Assembly: GCA_017468385.1 (NCBI GenBank)
Contig: JAFUIQ010000032.1
Span: 1 to 64,000 of the forward strand
Origin: Clostridia bacterium
Lineage (GTDB): Bacteria > Bacillota > Clostridia > Oscillospirales > CAG-272
Reading direction: 5' to 3'
DNA: 64,000 nucleotides
In this document: positions 44,064-53,302 of the stretch, piece after piece
How the letters are laid out: each line of letters begins with the position of its first letter
Position numbering within the stretch: position 1 is the first letter of the stretch
The notes under the pieces: generated by a model
What the model saw: the letters and a program-made list of their open reading frames with translations, nothing else
Databases searched by the model: none
Told to the model about the DNA's origin: nothing
Translations under genes and position numbers: made by a program

Positions 44064-45188
44064 GTGAAAAAATTATGTCTTGCCGCCATGGCGGCTGTAC
44101 TGCTTATACATGCTATCCCCGTAAATGTCCATGCCGCACCGGGGGTATCCGCCCACGCGGCGGTACTGATGGAAGCATCCTCCGGGGATGTGCTGATGGA
44201 CACGAGAGCCCACCAGCGCCTGCCCATGGCCAGCACCACAAAAATTATGACAGCGCTGGTTGCCCTGGAGCACTGCGATCTGGCCCAGTCCGTGAAAATC
44301 TCCGACCAGGCAGTGGGGGTAGAGGGCTCGTCCGTCTATCTCAAAGCGGGTGAGATTCTCACCATGGAGCAGCTGCTCTGTGCGCTGATGCTGGAAAGCG
44401 CCAACGATGCCGCAGCCGCCATTGCCATAGCGGTGGCGGGGGATATCGAATCCTTTGCCGCTATGATGAACGAAACCGCCGCCCGGATCGGGCTGACGGA
44501 CACCCATTTTACCAATCCCCACGGTCTGGACAATGCGGAGCATTATTCTTCGGCCTACGATCTGGCCATACTGACCCGGTACGCATTGCAAAATCCCGAT
44601 TTTGCGCGGATCGTTTCCACGTACAAGATGAACATTCCGCTGAATGGGGATGAGGGCATCCGTGTGCTGATCAATCACAACAAGATGCTGAAATACTACG
44701 ATGGCGCCATCGGCGTCAAGACCGGTTACACCAAGCGGTGCGGGCGCTGTCTGGTGAGCGCCGCCACCCGGGATGGCGTGACAATGATTGCGGTCACCTT
44801 GTCCGCGCCGGATGATTGGCGGGATCACACCGCTATGCTGGACTACGGCTTTTCGTTGTACGAATGTGCCGTGTCGGCACAGCCGGGGGAGATTCAGTGC
44901 ACACTTCCCTGTCTGGGATCGCTGACGGAGGAAATACGCGTTTCCAATCACGAAGCCGTGTCTGTGGTTCTGCCCCGGGATCACGGGGAAATCACCCGTG
45001 TGATCGAGGCCAATCGGTATCTGTGCGCACCCGTTTGTGCAAGCGATACTGTCGGCGAGGCTGTGTTTTTTTGCGACGGCAAGGAGATTGCACGCGTGCC
45101 GCTGACAGCGGATGAGGACGCGGAAGCCATTCCCCGCGCAAAATCCCGGTGGGAATCACTACAAGAATTTTTTGCACCGAAAAAGTAG
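44064..45188 (+). CDS. dacF: D-alanyl-D-alanine carboxypeptidase (S11, DacF-like)
   Basis: A 374-residue secreted penicillin-binding protein. After a signal peptide (about 1-24), the active-site serine is Ser57 in ASTTK (57-60 SxxK), the SxN motif is in LESANDAA, and KTG is in GVKTGYT. A beta-rich C-terminal domain follows. It trims the terminal D-Ala of peptidoglycan stem peptides; DacF in Bacillus acts in the forespore and limits cortex crosslinking. The start codon is GTG with AGGAG upstream. Confidence 0.92.
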   Translation: MKKLCLAAMAAVLLIHAIPVNVHAAPGVSAHAAVLMEASSGDVLMDTRAHQRLPMASTTKIMTALVALEHCDLAQSVKISDQAVGVEGSSVYLKAGEILTMEQLLCALMLESANDAAAAIAIAVAGDIESFAAMMNETAARIGLTDTHFTNPHGLDNAEHYSSAYDLAILTRYALQNPDFARIVSTYKMNIPLNGDEGIRVLINHNKMLKYYDGAIGVKTGYTKRCGRCLVSAATRDGVTMIAVTLSAPDDWRDHTAMLDYGFSLYECAVSAQPGEIQCTLPCLGSLTEEIRVSNHEAVSVVLPRDHGEITRVIEANRYLCAPVCASDTVGEAVFFCDGKEIARVPLTADEDAEAIPRAKSRWESLQEFFAPKK

Positions 45189-45193
45189 GGACT

Positions 45194-45955
45194 ATGGAAA
45201 CAATCAGATTACAGAAATATCTCTCCGACTGCGGCGTGCTGTCCCGGCGCGCCGCGGAAGCGGAGATACAGAAAGGCAATATTACGGTGAACGGCATCCG
45301 TGCGGAGATCGGCCAGAAGATCGATCCTGCGTCGGACTCCGTGCGCTGGAGGGGGCAAGTGATCCGCCCGAGGGATCAGCAGAGTGGGCGTACATATATC
45401 CTGCTCCACAAGCCGATCGGTTACGTGACCACGATGAAGGATGAAAAAGGGCGGCAGACCGCGGCGGAACTGCTTCACGGCGTCCCCGGGCGTGTGTATC
45501 CTGTGGGGCGTTTGGACATGTATTCCGAAGGAATGCTTCTGTTCACGGATGATGGAGATCTGACCAATCGGCTGACCCATCCTGCTCATCACATTGCGAA
45601 AAAATACACGGTAACGATCCGCGGTATACTGACGAAAGCAGATGTGGCCCGCTTCAGCGAACCGATGATGCTGGACGGTTACGAGCTCCGTCCGGTGGAG
45701 GCACACCTGATTGCATCGGGTGAGGTCATGCCCGACGGGACGGCGGTATCCGTGGTGGAGCTGATCCTGCATGAAGGCCGAAACCGGCAGATCCGGCGTA
45801 TGTGCGACTTGCTCGGCTTCAAGGTGGTACGCTTGTGCCGCATCGCCATCGGCGAGATCACGCTGGGGGATCTGCCCCGGGGAAAATGGCGCTATCTGAC
45901 GCCGGAGGAGATCGCCTATCTGAAAGATGCCACAAAAACGGAAAGCGAGAGATGA
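45194..45955 (+). CDS. rluB: rRNA pseudouridine synthase, RluB family
   Basis: A 253-residue enzyme with an N-terminal S4 RNA-binding domain (RLQKYLSDCGVLSRRAAE) and the RsuA/RluB catalytic domain with its nucleophilic Asp in GRLDMYSEGMLLFTDDG (landmark GRLDMYSEG). It makes pseudouridine in 23S rRNA (position 2605 in E. coli). The start at 45194 begins the S4 domain; the frame extends upstream into dacF. It closes the conserved scpAB block. Confidence 0.93.
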   Translation: METIRLQKYLSDCGVLSRRAAEAEIQKGNITVNGIRAEIGQKIDPASDSVRWRGQVIRPRDQQSGRTYILLHKPIGYVTTMKDEKGRQTAAELLHGVPGRVYPVGRLDMYSEGMLLFTDDGDLTNRLTHPAHHIAKKYTVTIRGILTKADVARFSEPMMLDGYELRPVEAHLIASGEVMPDGTAVSVVELILHEGRNRQIRRMCDLLGFKVVRLCRIAIGEITLGDLPRGKWRYLTPEEIAYLKDATKTESER

Positions 45956-45956
45956 C

Positions 45957-46358
45957 ATGCTGGTAATCAAACCGATTGAAGATAAAGACGTACAGAAACA
46001 TTTTGTGACGCTGTGCGGCGGTACATACATAGAATCCGATTTTGCCTATCTGGCCAACGAATGCGAGGAGGATGGGCAGACCGTTCGCTTCCCTATCGGC
46101 GTATGCCAGTTTTCCCTTAAGGGGGACCTTGGCGAGTTTCACGATCTGCGCTCCTGCCCCGGTGTGGAGGACGAGGAAGGCATGATGATCATGGCGCGGG
46201 CCGCCATGAGTTTTCTGTTCCGCTGTGGGATCCCCACCTTGACTGCAACCGATGGCTGTGCCGATCCCGATCTTTTGAAGAAGCTGGGATTTGCGATGGG
46301 CGAGGATGGCAAGTACGTCTTTGATCTGCAGAGATTCTATACGTCACATCATCATTGA
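45957..46358 (+). CDS. Small protein with GNAT-like fold, unknown function
   Basis: A 133-residue protein. The order of segments (MLVIKPIEDKDVQK, a beta strand with FHDLR, a long helix AARAAMSFLFRCGI-like, and LLKKLGFAMG near the end) is compatible with a minimal GNAT acetyltransferase, but the acetyl-CoA loop is not clear and the family is not certain. The ATG lies two bases past the rluB stop, so it is co-translated. It ends with SHHH. Confidence 0.6.
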   Translation: MLVIKPIEDKDVQKHFVTLCGGTYIESDFAYLANECEEDGQTVRFPIGVCQFSLKGDLGEFHDLRSCPGVEDEEGMMIMARAAMSFLFRCGIPTLTATDGCADPDLLKKLGFAMGEDGKYVFDLQRFYTSHHH

Positions 46359-46368
46359 GGGGGCTCCT

Positions 46369-47214
46369 GTGAAGAATTTATTTACTATCAACATGGATGA
46401 CGACAACGATAGCGGTGCATACGAAAAATTCCTCTTGCGCCGTGCAGATGCGGAACTGATCAAAAAGCAGGATGAATCCATCGGATTGATGAAGGAACAT
46501 GAACAAAAGGCATCCCTGCCGAAATGGCTTATCTTGATCCGCGGACTCTGCATGATGTTTTTCTTTATTGTTCTTATCGCATACATCAAATCCTGGAATG
46601 AAAACGGACTCAAGACATTCACTGCGGTGCCCTGGTTGACTGTAAGCGGTGCCATCTGCGGTTTTATAGCCCTGGTACTATGGCTGATCGAAAAGCAGAA
46701 AGCGAGCCATGTAATGGAAAGCCAGGATTTCCATCAAAATATGGAGAGTATAGTAAATATCCATAAGGAAAGCCTTGATTTTCTACAGGTTCCCGAAAAC
46801 GCCCTGAACGTAGATGTTTTCAGCCGGCCCTACAAGATAAAGAACGGCAAGGAAAAACGAGCCACCGATTTGTTTGAATATATAAATTTTGATATGCTGG
46901 TCTTCCGCGAAGGCGAGATGCTTTGTCTGGCCGATGACAGATCAGTAATAGGCATACCCCTATCGGATATCACGGGAATTTATAAGATAAACAAACGGGT
47001 TAATTTTTCGGGCTGGAATAAAGAAGATGATTACAATACAGGCGCATACAAACCGTATAAGATAACGCAGAACAACTACGGCATACTTTACATAAAGCCC
47101 TATTATTCCCTGCGCTTTACGGGTTATGGCGAGGTGTATGAGATTCTATTCCCAGCCTACGAATTGGATACGTTTGTACGCCTCACCGACGCATCCGTAA
47201 AAGAGGATGCGTAA
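46369..47214 (+). CDS. Membrane protein of unknown family with two transmembrane helices
   Basis: A 281-residue protein. The N-terminal 45 residues are charged and cytosolic; hydrophobic helices lie at about 50-70 and 78-102, separated by a short loop, and the remaining 175 residues form a soluble domain with many aromatic beta strands (LYIKPYYSLRFTGYGEVYEIL). A helix-pair plus PH-like domain (as in YcxB-type proteins) is possible but not shown. Codon use is more AT-rich than in the neighbours (AAA, ATA, TAT common). A GTG start is used because GAGGGGGC lies seven bases upstream. Confidence 0.7.
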   Translation: MKNLFTINMDDDNDSGAYEKFLLRRADAELIKKQDESIGLMKEHEQKASLPKWLILIRGLCMMFFFIVLIAYIKSWNENGLKTFTAVPWLTVSGAICGFIALVLWLIEKQKASHVMESQDFHQNMESIVNIHKESLDFLQVPENALNVDVFSRPYKIKNGKEKRATDLFEYINFDMLVFREGEMLCLADDRSVIGIPLSDITGIYKINKRVNFSGWNKEDDYNTGAYKPYKITQNNYGILYIKPYYSLRFTGYGEVYEILFPAYELDTFVRLTDASVKEDA

Positions 47215-47215
47215 C

Positions 47216-47248
47216 AAAAAATCACCCCACATCATGGGGTGATTTTTT
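47216..47248. terminator. Bidirectional terminator between the unknown membrane gene and recR
   Basis: A 13-bp stem (AAAAAATCACCCC region against GGGGTGATTTTTT) with a 7-base loop, with T-runs on both strands. Confidence 0.92.
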
Positions 47249-47850
47249 CAATTCATATCGTATCTTCCGTCGAGAGCGCGTTTCAGGGTGATCTCGTCGG
47301 TGTATTCCAAGTCGCCGCCCACGGGTACGCCGTTGGCGATACGGCTGATCTTGACGCCGTAGGGCGCGATCAGTCGGGCCAGATACATGGCGGTGGCCTC
47401 TCCCTCCACAGTGGAGTTGGTGGCCAGAATTACCTCGCCCACGTTTCCATCCTCGATGCGGGCCATCAGTTCCTTGATCTTGATCTGATCAGGGCCGATG
47501 TGCCGCATGGGCGACAAAGCACCGTGGAGCACGTGATACAATCCCCGATAGCCGTGCATCTTCTCGATGGCGATCACGGCGCGGGGATCCTCCACCACGC
47601 AGATGACGCTCTCATCCCTCTCCTCGGAGAGACAGACTGAACAGAGCGGGCCGGTGGAGATGTTCTGACACTTCTCACAGAGGCAGATATCGGTTTTGGC
47701 GGCGATCAGCGCGTCAGCAAATTCCCGTGCTTCTTCCTCGGAGAAATTCAGAACGCAAAAGGCCAGACGGAGGGCCGTCTTCGCGCCGATTCCGTCCAGT
47801 CGGCGGAACATATCGGCAAGCCGCTGCAGCGGCTCAATGTATTCAGCCAT
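47248..47850 (-). CDS. recR: Recombination mediator RecR
   Basis: A 200-residue protein acting with RecO (and RecF) to load RecA at gaps. It has an N-terminal HhH (GIGAKTALRLA), a C4 zinc finger (CEKCQNISTGPLCSVC), a Toprim domain (ICVVEDPRAVIAIEK) and a C-terminal Walker-B-like region. It lies one base after ybaB, in the standard dnaX-ybaB-recR order. Confidence 0.96.
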   Translation of the reverse strand: MAEYIEPLQRLADMFRRLDGIGAKTALRLAFCVLNFSEEEAREFADALIAAKTDICLCEKCQNISTGPLCSVCLSEERDESVICVVEDPRAVIAIEKMHGYRGLYHVLHGALSPMRHIGPDQIKIKELMARIEDGNVGEVILATNSTVEGEATAMYLARLIAPYGVKISRIANGVPVGGDLEYTDEITLKRALDGRYDMN

Positions 47851-47851
47851 A

Positions 47852-48208
47852 TCAGAACATACCGGGCAGACCGGGGATATTGAGAGAACCGGTCACCTTG
47901 GACATTTCTTCGCTGTTGGTTTCATTGACCTTTTTGATGGCCTCGTTGACCGCGGCAACCAGGATATCGGACAGAGTTTCGATATCGTCGGGATCCACGA
48001 TTTCGGGCTGGATATCGATGGACTTCACTTCCAGCTTACCGGTGATCTTTACACGAACTACGCCGCCGCCGGCGCTGATGTCATACTCGCGGTTATCCAG
48101 ATCCTCCTGCAGAGCGGCCATATCCTCCTGCATCTTCTGTGCCTGGCGGAGCATACCCTGCATATTCTGGGGGCCGCCGCCCATACCCTTCGGCAATCTT
48201 GCTTTCAT
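47852..48208 (-). CDS. ybaB: YbaB/EbfC nucleoid-associated protein
   Basis: A 118-residue DNA-binding protein of the YbaB/EbfC family. The N-terminus is glycine- and methionine-rich (GMGGGPQNMQGMLRQAQ), followed by a helix and the conserved GGGVVRVKITGKLEVKSI beta region. Family members form tweezers-like dimers that bind DNA. It stands between dnaX and recR, as in most bacteria. Confidence 0.94.
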   Translation of the reverse strand: MKARLPKGMGGGPQNMQGMLRQAQKMQEDMAALQEDLDNREYDISAGGGVVRVKITGKLEVKSIDIQPEIVDPDDIETLSDILVAAVNEAIKKVNETNSEEMSKVTGSLNIPGLPGMF

Positions 48209-48246
48209 GTTGTAACCTCCGAATTTGTTTATAGATATAGTAATAA

Positions 48247-49824
48247 TCAGTACAATTCGCTTTCCACCGTATTGGCGGCAGATTTCTTTTGCGTTTCCCG
48301 CACGGTAATCGCAGCCTGTCCCGTGGTGATGCGGCAGAGTGCCATGGCGCGGGCGATGGCATTCCTGGACGAATCCTTGGACAACATCATAACGGCAAAG
48401 GCGTTATCGGTAAAAATCCGCACCTGTTTTCCGTCGGCGGACACCAGAATCTCCGCATCGGAAAGAAAACTTTGCGCCTGTTTATCGATCTGTCCCATTT
48501 TCTCCAGCAGTTCACTGACATCGGGAAGCGGGTCGAATTCCATCTCCTCTGTTTCCGGGGGCTGGGGAATTTCCTGCTTCGGTTGGGTGGCAGGGATTGG
48601 TTCTGCCTGTACAGCAGGAGAACTCACCGGCACGGCGGCAGCGGGTTTCTCCGGGACGGAAATACCGCCGATTTCCACCATGGCCAGCCGATCTTCCAAC
48701 TGGGCGATCCGGGCAGACAGCGCCTCATTGGACGAATCCAGCCGGGGATCACACATGCGCATGCAGGCAAACTCCGCGATGGTCCGCTTCATATGGGGGG
48801 ATCGCTGCATAGCGGTCATGGCGGAATCCAGAACGGAGCAATGGTACATCAGCATGCGGATGGAGAACTGCGAGGACACATCGTGCAGGATCGCACTTTC
48901 CTGTTCTGTCAGATCCAGATAGGCGGAGGTGTCCGTACAGTATTTATCCACCATGATATCACGGTAGAAGGCAGTCAGCTCCTGCCAGAACACGGACAGA
49001 TCCTTGGAGGAGGTGCATACGGAGTCGATCATGCCGAACAGGGATTGCATATCACCCTTAGCCAGGCTGAGGGCAACGGAGCGAAGAAAATCGTAGGAGG
49101 AAAGGCCCAGGATTTCCTCAACCCGGGTAAGCGTCACATCGGCACCACCGCCGCCGCACAATTCAAACAGGCTGATGGCGTCGCGCATGCCGCCCTGTGC
49201 CTGCCGGGCGATCTGCTGTGCTGCCGCGGGATCCAATCGGATATTCTCCTGTTCTGCAATATAGGCCAGGCGGTCGCTCAGCACCTGCAGGGGGATACGG
49301 CGGAAATCAAACCGCTGGCATCGGGAAATGATGGTGGCAGGCAATTTATGAAGCTCCGTGGTAGCCAGGATAAAGACCACATATTCCGGCGGCTCTTCCA
49401 GCGTTTTGAGAAGCGCATTGAAGGCGCTGGTGGACAGCATATGTACCTCATCGATGATGTACACGCGCTTTTTCAGCATGGCGGGAGTATACGCCACCGT
49501 GTCCCGGATGTCGCGGATATAATCGACACCGTTGTTGGAGGCGGCATCCATTTCCAGCACGTCGGGGGCACTGCCCGCATCAATGGCGCGGCACGCCTCG
49601 CACTGTCCGCATGGTTCGCCGTTTTTGGGATTCTCGCAATTGACCGCCTTGGCCAGAATTTTGGCGCAGGTGGTCTTGCCCGTTCCCCGGGATCCGCAGA
49701 ACAGATATGCGTGGGAGATGCGTCCGCTTTCCGTCTCGTAGCGGAGGACGGATGTGATATGCTCCTGTCCGCACACATCTGAAAAGACGGTGGGACGGTA
49801 TTTACGGTACAACGCCTGGTACAT
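48247..49824 (-). CDS. dnaX: DNA polymerase III gamma/tau subunit
   Basis: A 525-residue clamp-loader ATPase. P-loop GSRGTGKTT has Lys50, the zinc site is Cys63 with CGQCEAC (72-78), Walker B is VYIIDEVHML, and the SRC arginine finger is in IISRCQRFDF. The C-terminal 150 residues are a proline-rich linker (about 400-440) and a DnaX-C-like helical end. No programmed frameshift slippery site was recognised. The ATG at 49824 has GGAGGA nine bases upstream. The SRP RNA gene precedes it, a common association. Confidence 0.94.
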   Translation of the reverse strand: MYQALYRKYRPTVFSDVCGQEHITSVLRYETESGRISHAYLFCGSRGTGKTTCAKILAKAVNCENPKNGEPCGQCEACRAIDAGSAPDVLEMDAASNNGVDYIRDIRDTVAYTPAMLKKRVYIIDEVHMLSTSAFNALLKTLEEPPEYVVFILATTELHKLPATIISRCQRFDFRRIPLQVLSDRLAYIAEQENIRLDPAAAQQIARQAQGGMRDAISLFELCGGGGADVTLTRVEEILGLSSYDFLRSVALSLAKGDMQSLFGMIDSVCTSSKDLSVFWQELTAFYRDIMVDKYCTDTSAYLDLTEQESAILHDVSSQFSIRMLMYHCSVLDSAMTAMQRSPHMKRTIAEFACMRMCDPRLDSSNEALSARIAQLEDRLAMVEIGGISVPEKPAAAVPVSSPAVQAEPIPATQPKQEIPQPPETEEMEFDPLPDVSELLEKMGQIDKQAQSFLSDAEILVSADGKQVRIFTDNAFAVMMLSKDSSRNAIARAMALCRITTGQAAITVRETQKKSAANTVESELY

Positions 49825-49856
49825 AATTGTCCTCCTTGTTTCATGAGATAAGCAAA

Positions 49857-50152
49857 GCCGCAAAATAAGACCATACACCTAAAGATCGAGCATGTATTTA
49901 TGTGCGCATTCCGCAGAGTCTGCTCAGAACAGGCGACCTCGCGGCGCATCGACTCAACTGCTTAATGCTGCTTGGTTCCCCACCTGACATGGTTCACAGC
50001 CGCCGATCGCGCAAGACCCATTCCTCAACACAGCCTGCTGCGGCGCAGACCACACATCTACAGCCCTCAAAATAGGATTCCACCCCTGCTTCAGCGGATT
50101 TCAGGTACAAGGACCCGCTACCTCCCCGGCTGGTATGGCCTTATTTTGCGGC
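49857..50152 (-). ncRNA. ffs: Signal recognition particle RNA, large type with Alu domain (scRNA)
   Basis: About 296 bases on the minus strand whose ends pair perfectly (GCCGCAAAATAAG with CTTATTTTGCGGC). The Alu-domain signature GCCGGGGAGGTAGCGG and later TGTACCTGAAATCCGC near the 5' end match B. subtilis scRNA. The Ffh-binding S-domain loop is recognisable in GTCAGGTGGGGAACCAAGCA and the following GCATTAAGC. It guides co-translational protein targeting with Ffh and FtsY. In the apical loop the usual CC-GGAA-GG closing pairs are swapped to GG-GGAA-CC, a compensatory change. It is between dnaX and enolase with its own promoter. Confidence 0.95.
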
Positions 50153-50174
50153 TTGCTTTTTGATTAGCCTATTG

Positions 50175-50203
50175 ATTATATCACATTCTTCACCGAATTG
50201 CAA
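50175..50203 (-). promoter_or_regulatory. Promoter of the SRP RNA gene
   Basis: On the minus strand TTGCAA (50203-50198) and TATAAT (50180-50175) are 17 bases apart; the predicted start lies about 15 bases before the SRP RNA helix. Confidence 0.85.
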
Positions 50204-50218
50204 GAGGATGTGCCAAAT

Positions 50219-51478
50219 TTACTGCACCCAGCCGCTATAGACTGCGTTTTGCCCCAATTCCGCCTCGATGCGGAGCAGGCGATTGTATTTAGCCACCCGC
50301 TCATAGCGGCACGGCGCCCCCGTTTTGATGAATCCGGCATTTGTGGCCACGGCGATATCCGCGATAGACGTATCCCCCGTCTCACCGGATCGGTGGGACA
50401 CGATGCTGCGGTATCCGGCCTCACCGGCCATGCGGATCACCTCCAGCGTTTCGCTGATCGATCCGATCTGATTGGGCTTCACCAGCACGGCATTTGCCTC
50501 ATTGGCCGCGATTCCCGCCCGCAGGCGCAGGGGATTGGTGACAAAGAAATCATCCCCTACCAAGAGAATTGTGTCCCCCAGCACTTCCGTGAGCAGCCGC
50601 CAGCCGTCCCGGTCGTTTTCGCCTACACCGTCCTCAATGGAAAAAATGGGATACTGCCCCGCCAATGCATCCCACCGCTGCACCAGATCCTGTGTGGACA
50701 TATCCTTGTTTTCCTTGGGCATATGGTATTTGCCATCCGCCGCCCACTCGCTGGCCGCCACATCCAGTGCTACCTTCACCCGATCCGTGTCGTATCCGGC
50801 ATCATGGATGGCGGTCAGAATATACTCAATGGCCTCCCGATCCTCTGCCAGATCGGGGGCAAAGCCGCCCTCATCCCCCACGGCAGTGCTCTTCCCCGCC
50901 TTTTTCAGATTCCGACCGAGGGCGTGATAGATCTCCGTTCCCGCCCGCAGGGCTTCGGAAAACGTGGTGAACCCGATGGGCACGATCATGAACTCCTGCA
51001 CATCCAGATTGTTGGAGGCATGGGCACCGCCGTTAAGGATATTCATCAGCGGGACAGGCAGACGGATGCCGTTTCGACCGCCCAGATACCGATACAGCGG
51101 CAAGGACAGGCTGGCGGCGGCGGCTTTCGCCGTTGCCAGAGACACGGCGAGGGTGGCGTTGGCGCCCAGAGCGGATTTATCCTCCGTACCGTCCTTTTCT
51201 TTAAGAAGGCGGTCGACTTCATAAAAGGATGCATTCTTGCCTGCGATTGTTTCCCGGATCACCGTGTTGATGTTGTGTACCGCACGGGTCACACCTTTGC
51301 CGTTATACCGGTCCGCATCCTTATCCCGCAACTCCAGAGCTTCATACTGCCCGGTGGATGCCCCGGACGGTACGGATGCCCGTCCCACACTGCCGTCCAC
51401 CAACACTACCGTGGCCTCCACGGTGGGATTGCCTCTTGAATCCAGGATTTCCTGTCCGTACACCGAATGGATCTTCAC
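50219..51478 (-). CDS. eno: Enolase
   Basis: A 419-residue glycolytic enzyme interconverting 2-phosphoglycerate and phosphoenolpyruvate. Landmarks are [17 protein letters not shown], the [14 protein letters not shown] loop, [16 protein letters not shown], metal Asp and Glu in VALDVAAS and FSIEDG, catalytic Lys in VLVKPNQIG, and SHRSGET near the end. The GTG start at 51478 has AGGAGG eight bases upstream and matches the family N-terminus; in-frame ATG codons further up lack a site. It is not clustered with other glycolytic genes. Confidence 0.96.
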   Translation of the reverse strand: MKIHSVYGQEILDSRGNPTVEATVVLVDGSVGRASVPSGASTGQYEALELRDKDADRYNGKGVTRAVHNINTVIRETIAGKNASFYEVDRLLKEKDGTEDKSALGANATLAVSLATAKAAAASLSLPLYRYLGGRNGIRLPVPLMNILNGGAHASNNLDVQEFMIVPIGFTTFSEALRAGTEIYHALGRNLKKAGKSTAVGDEGGFAPDLAEDREAIEYILTAIHDAGYDTDRVKVALDVAASEWAADGKYHMPKENKDMSTQDLVQRWDALAGQYPIFSIEDGVGENDRDGWRLLTEVLGDTILLVGDDFFVTNPLRLRAGIAANEANAVLVKPNQIGSISETLEVIRMAGEAGYRSIVSHRSGETGDTSIADIAVATNAGFIKTGAPCRYERVAKYNRLLRIEAELGQNAVYSGWVQ

Positions 51479-51633
51479 TGTTTTTTCCTCCTGTATCATA
51501 ACTGAACTGTTTTCGCGCATATACTGAAACTATGCGCTTTTTATTTTTCCAGACATCGGGATTTTTATACAACGGGTAGCAATTTACGCTCCACAGCATA
51601 CACTGGACAGTGACAAACGAATGGGAGGTTTTT

Positions 51634-52938
51634 ATGATCATCTATACGGTCCAAAGCGGTGATACCGTTTACTCCATCGCCAGAAAGAACGGCACCACCC
51701 CCTCGCGGATCATCACCGACAACAATCTGGAAAATCCGGAAAAACTGACTGTTGGCCAGACGCTGGTGCTGCTCTATCCTACTCTTACCTACACCGTCCG
51801 CGGCGGGGATACACTGCAGTCCATTGCCAATGCCTACGGCGTATCCCTGAATGAGTTGTGGCGGAACAATCCTTCCCTGGCCGGCAGCAATTACATCTAT
51901 CCGGGGCAGGTGTTGAACATCGCCTATGAGACGCCGCCCCTGGGCTCCATCCGCACCAACGGATATGCCTACCCCTACATAGACCGCAATATTCTGCGCA
52001 CCACGCTCCCCTATCTGACGTATCTGTCCATATTCACCTACGGAATCCGCCTCGACGGCACGCTGATTCCGCCCACCGGCGGGGACAGCGAGTTGATCGC
52101 CATCGCCAAGGAATACGGCACTGTGCCCTTGATGATGCTCACATCCCTGACGGAGGAAGGCACCTTCTCCAACGAATTGGTGGCGCAGATCCTGGGGGAT
52201 GAAGCATTGGCGAACACCGTAATCGACAACGCTCTTGCCACGCTGACGGAAAAGGGATACGGCGGATTGGATGTGGATTTCGAGTACATCCCCGCCCAGT
52301 ATGCGGAAGCCTATCCCGCCTTTCTGAATCGGCTCAGAGAGCGTCTGGCACCGGAGGGATTGGTACTCTTTGCTTCGCTGGCGCCGAAAAACTCCCCCAC
52401 CCAACGTGGACTTCTGTATGAGGGGCACGATTACGGAGCGGTGGGAGACGCGGTGGATTATACACTGCTCATGACATATGAGTGGGGATACACCTACGGG
52501 CCGCCTCTGGCGGTGGCACCGCTGCCGCAGGTACGGCAGGTACTGGACTACGCCATCACAGAGATTCCTCCGGAAAAGATTTTTTTGGGCATTCCCAATT
52601 ATGCCTACGACTGGACGCTTCCCTTCGTGCGGGGCGAATCCATGGCCCGCTCCCTTTCCAATGTGGCGGCGGTACAGCTGGCGGCGGACAAAAAAGCAGA
52701 AATCGTATTCGATGAGCAGGCGCAGGCCCCTACATTCCGGTATTTCGAGCGGGATCCTGCCACGGAGGAGGTGCGGGAGCATGTGGTCTGGTTCGACGAT
52801 GCGCGCAGTATGGATCAGAAGCTTCGTCTGCTGCAGGAATACAATCTGGCCGGCGGGAGTGTGTGGAACATCATGCGCTATTTCCCGCAGCTGTGGCTGG
52901 TACTGAATTCGCTGTATACCATTGAGCGGATCCCGTAA
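51634..52938 (+). CDS. LysM-GH18 spore-wall hydrolase (YaaH/SleL-like)
   Basis: A 434-residue protein with two LysM peptidoglycan-binding repeats (about 2-47 and 51-97) and a GH18 domain (about 105-430). The catalytic motif GLDVDFEY has Glu217 as the proton donor. YaaH and SleL are N-acetylglucosaminidases that degrade cortex fragments during germination. It has no signal peptide, as is usual for coat-located enzymes made in the mother cell. GGGAGG lies six bases before the ATG at 51634. Confidence 0.92.
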   Translation: MIIYTVQSGDTVYSIARKNGTTPSRIITDNNLENPEKLTVGQTLVLLYPTLTYTVRGGDTLQSIANAYGVSLNELWRNNPSLAGSNYIYPGQVLNIAYETPPLGSIRTNGYAYPYIDRNILRTTLPYLTYLSIFTYGIRLDGTLIPPTGGDSELIAIAKEYGTVPLMMLTSLTEEGTFSNELVAQILGDEALANTVIDNALATLTEKGYGGLDVDFEYIPAQYAEAYPAFLNRLRERLAPEGLVLFASLAPKNSPTQRGLLYEGHDYGAVGDAVDYTLLMTYEWGYTYGPPLAVAPLPQVRQVLDYAITEIPPEKIFLGIPNYAYDWTLPFVRGESMARSLSNVAAVQLAADKKAEIVFDEQAQAPTFRYFERDPATEEVREHVVWFDDARSMDQKLRLLQEYNLAGGSVWNIMRYFPQLWLVLNSLYTIERIP

Positions 52939-52979
52939 CGAAGGATTTTCTACCGGAAGGAAAATTTATGCAGCACCAC

Positions 52980-53008
52980 TTGACAATACTTGTGATTTAT
53001 GGTACAAT
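52980..53008 (+). promoter_or_regulatory. Sigma-A promoter of the riboswitch-ATPase transcript
   Basis: TTGACA (52980-52985) and TACAAT (53003-53008), exactly 17 bases apart, directly before the riboswitch aptamer. Confidence 0.9.
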
Positions 53009-53014
53009 ATCCTC

Positions 53015-53105
53015 CGTAATGAGGGAGTAGCGAGCGCACCTTGTGCGTAGCAAGTCAACATCCTGACCTTCCGGTCTGGCTTGTTTCAAATCGCGAGACT
53101 CATGT
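53015..53105 (+). promoter_or_regulatory. yybP-ykoY (Mn2+) riboswitch aptamer
   Basis: The conserved GGGAGTAGC of the first loop and CGCGAGACTCAT of the second are present, with the P1 helix ATGAG (53019-53023) pairing CTCAT (53099-53103) and a hairpin CTGACC-TTCC-GGTCTGG in the other leg. The family senses Mn2+ and usually turns on Mn export or tolerance genes. A P-type ATPase follows. Confidence 0.9.
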
Positions 53106-53146
53106 GTAACTGTGAAGCTATGCATGTGTCTGTGTTCCGATATCAC

Positions 53147-53187
53147 GCCAAGCATGCTTTTTTCACATGCTTGGCTTTTGTTTTTTC
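53147..53187 (+). terminator. Riboswitch expression-platform terminator
   Basis: GCCAAGCATG (53147-53156) pairs with CATGCTTGGC (53166-53175), followed by TTTTGTTTTTTC. An upstream segment around 53115-53128 (AAGC and GCATGTG) is complementary to the terminator 3' arm and could serve as an antiterminator. The remaining 53188-53288 shows no other feature. Confidence 0.88.
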
Positions 53188-53302
53188 GGAAAGCCTTATA
53201 CTTTCCGAATCATCTGCCAACAATACACATACTTCCTTCATTCAGTAACAGGGCCCGCATGGCCCGCTCCCTTTGTAAATTTTATATCAGGAGGATATAA
53301 CA

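Noticed and set aside
48247..49824. Programmed frameshifting in dnaX to make a short gamma form
   Set aside because: No A-rich slippery heptamer with a downstream hairpin was recognised in the expected middle region.
49972..50163. A 63-codon plus-strand open frame in the dnaX-enolase gap
   Set aside because: It lies inside the SRP RNA gene on the opposite strand and has no ribosome site or recognisable protein features.
52939..53302. Possible small gene in the 364-base gap before the ATPase (a 62-codon frame at 53112-53300)
   Set aside because: The interval is explained by a promoter, riboswitch and terminator; the frame runs through the terminator and has no good ribosome site.
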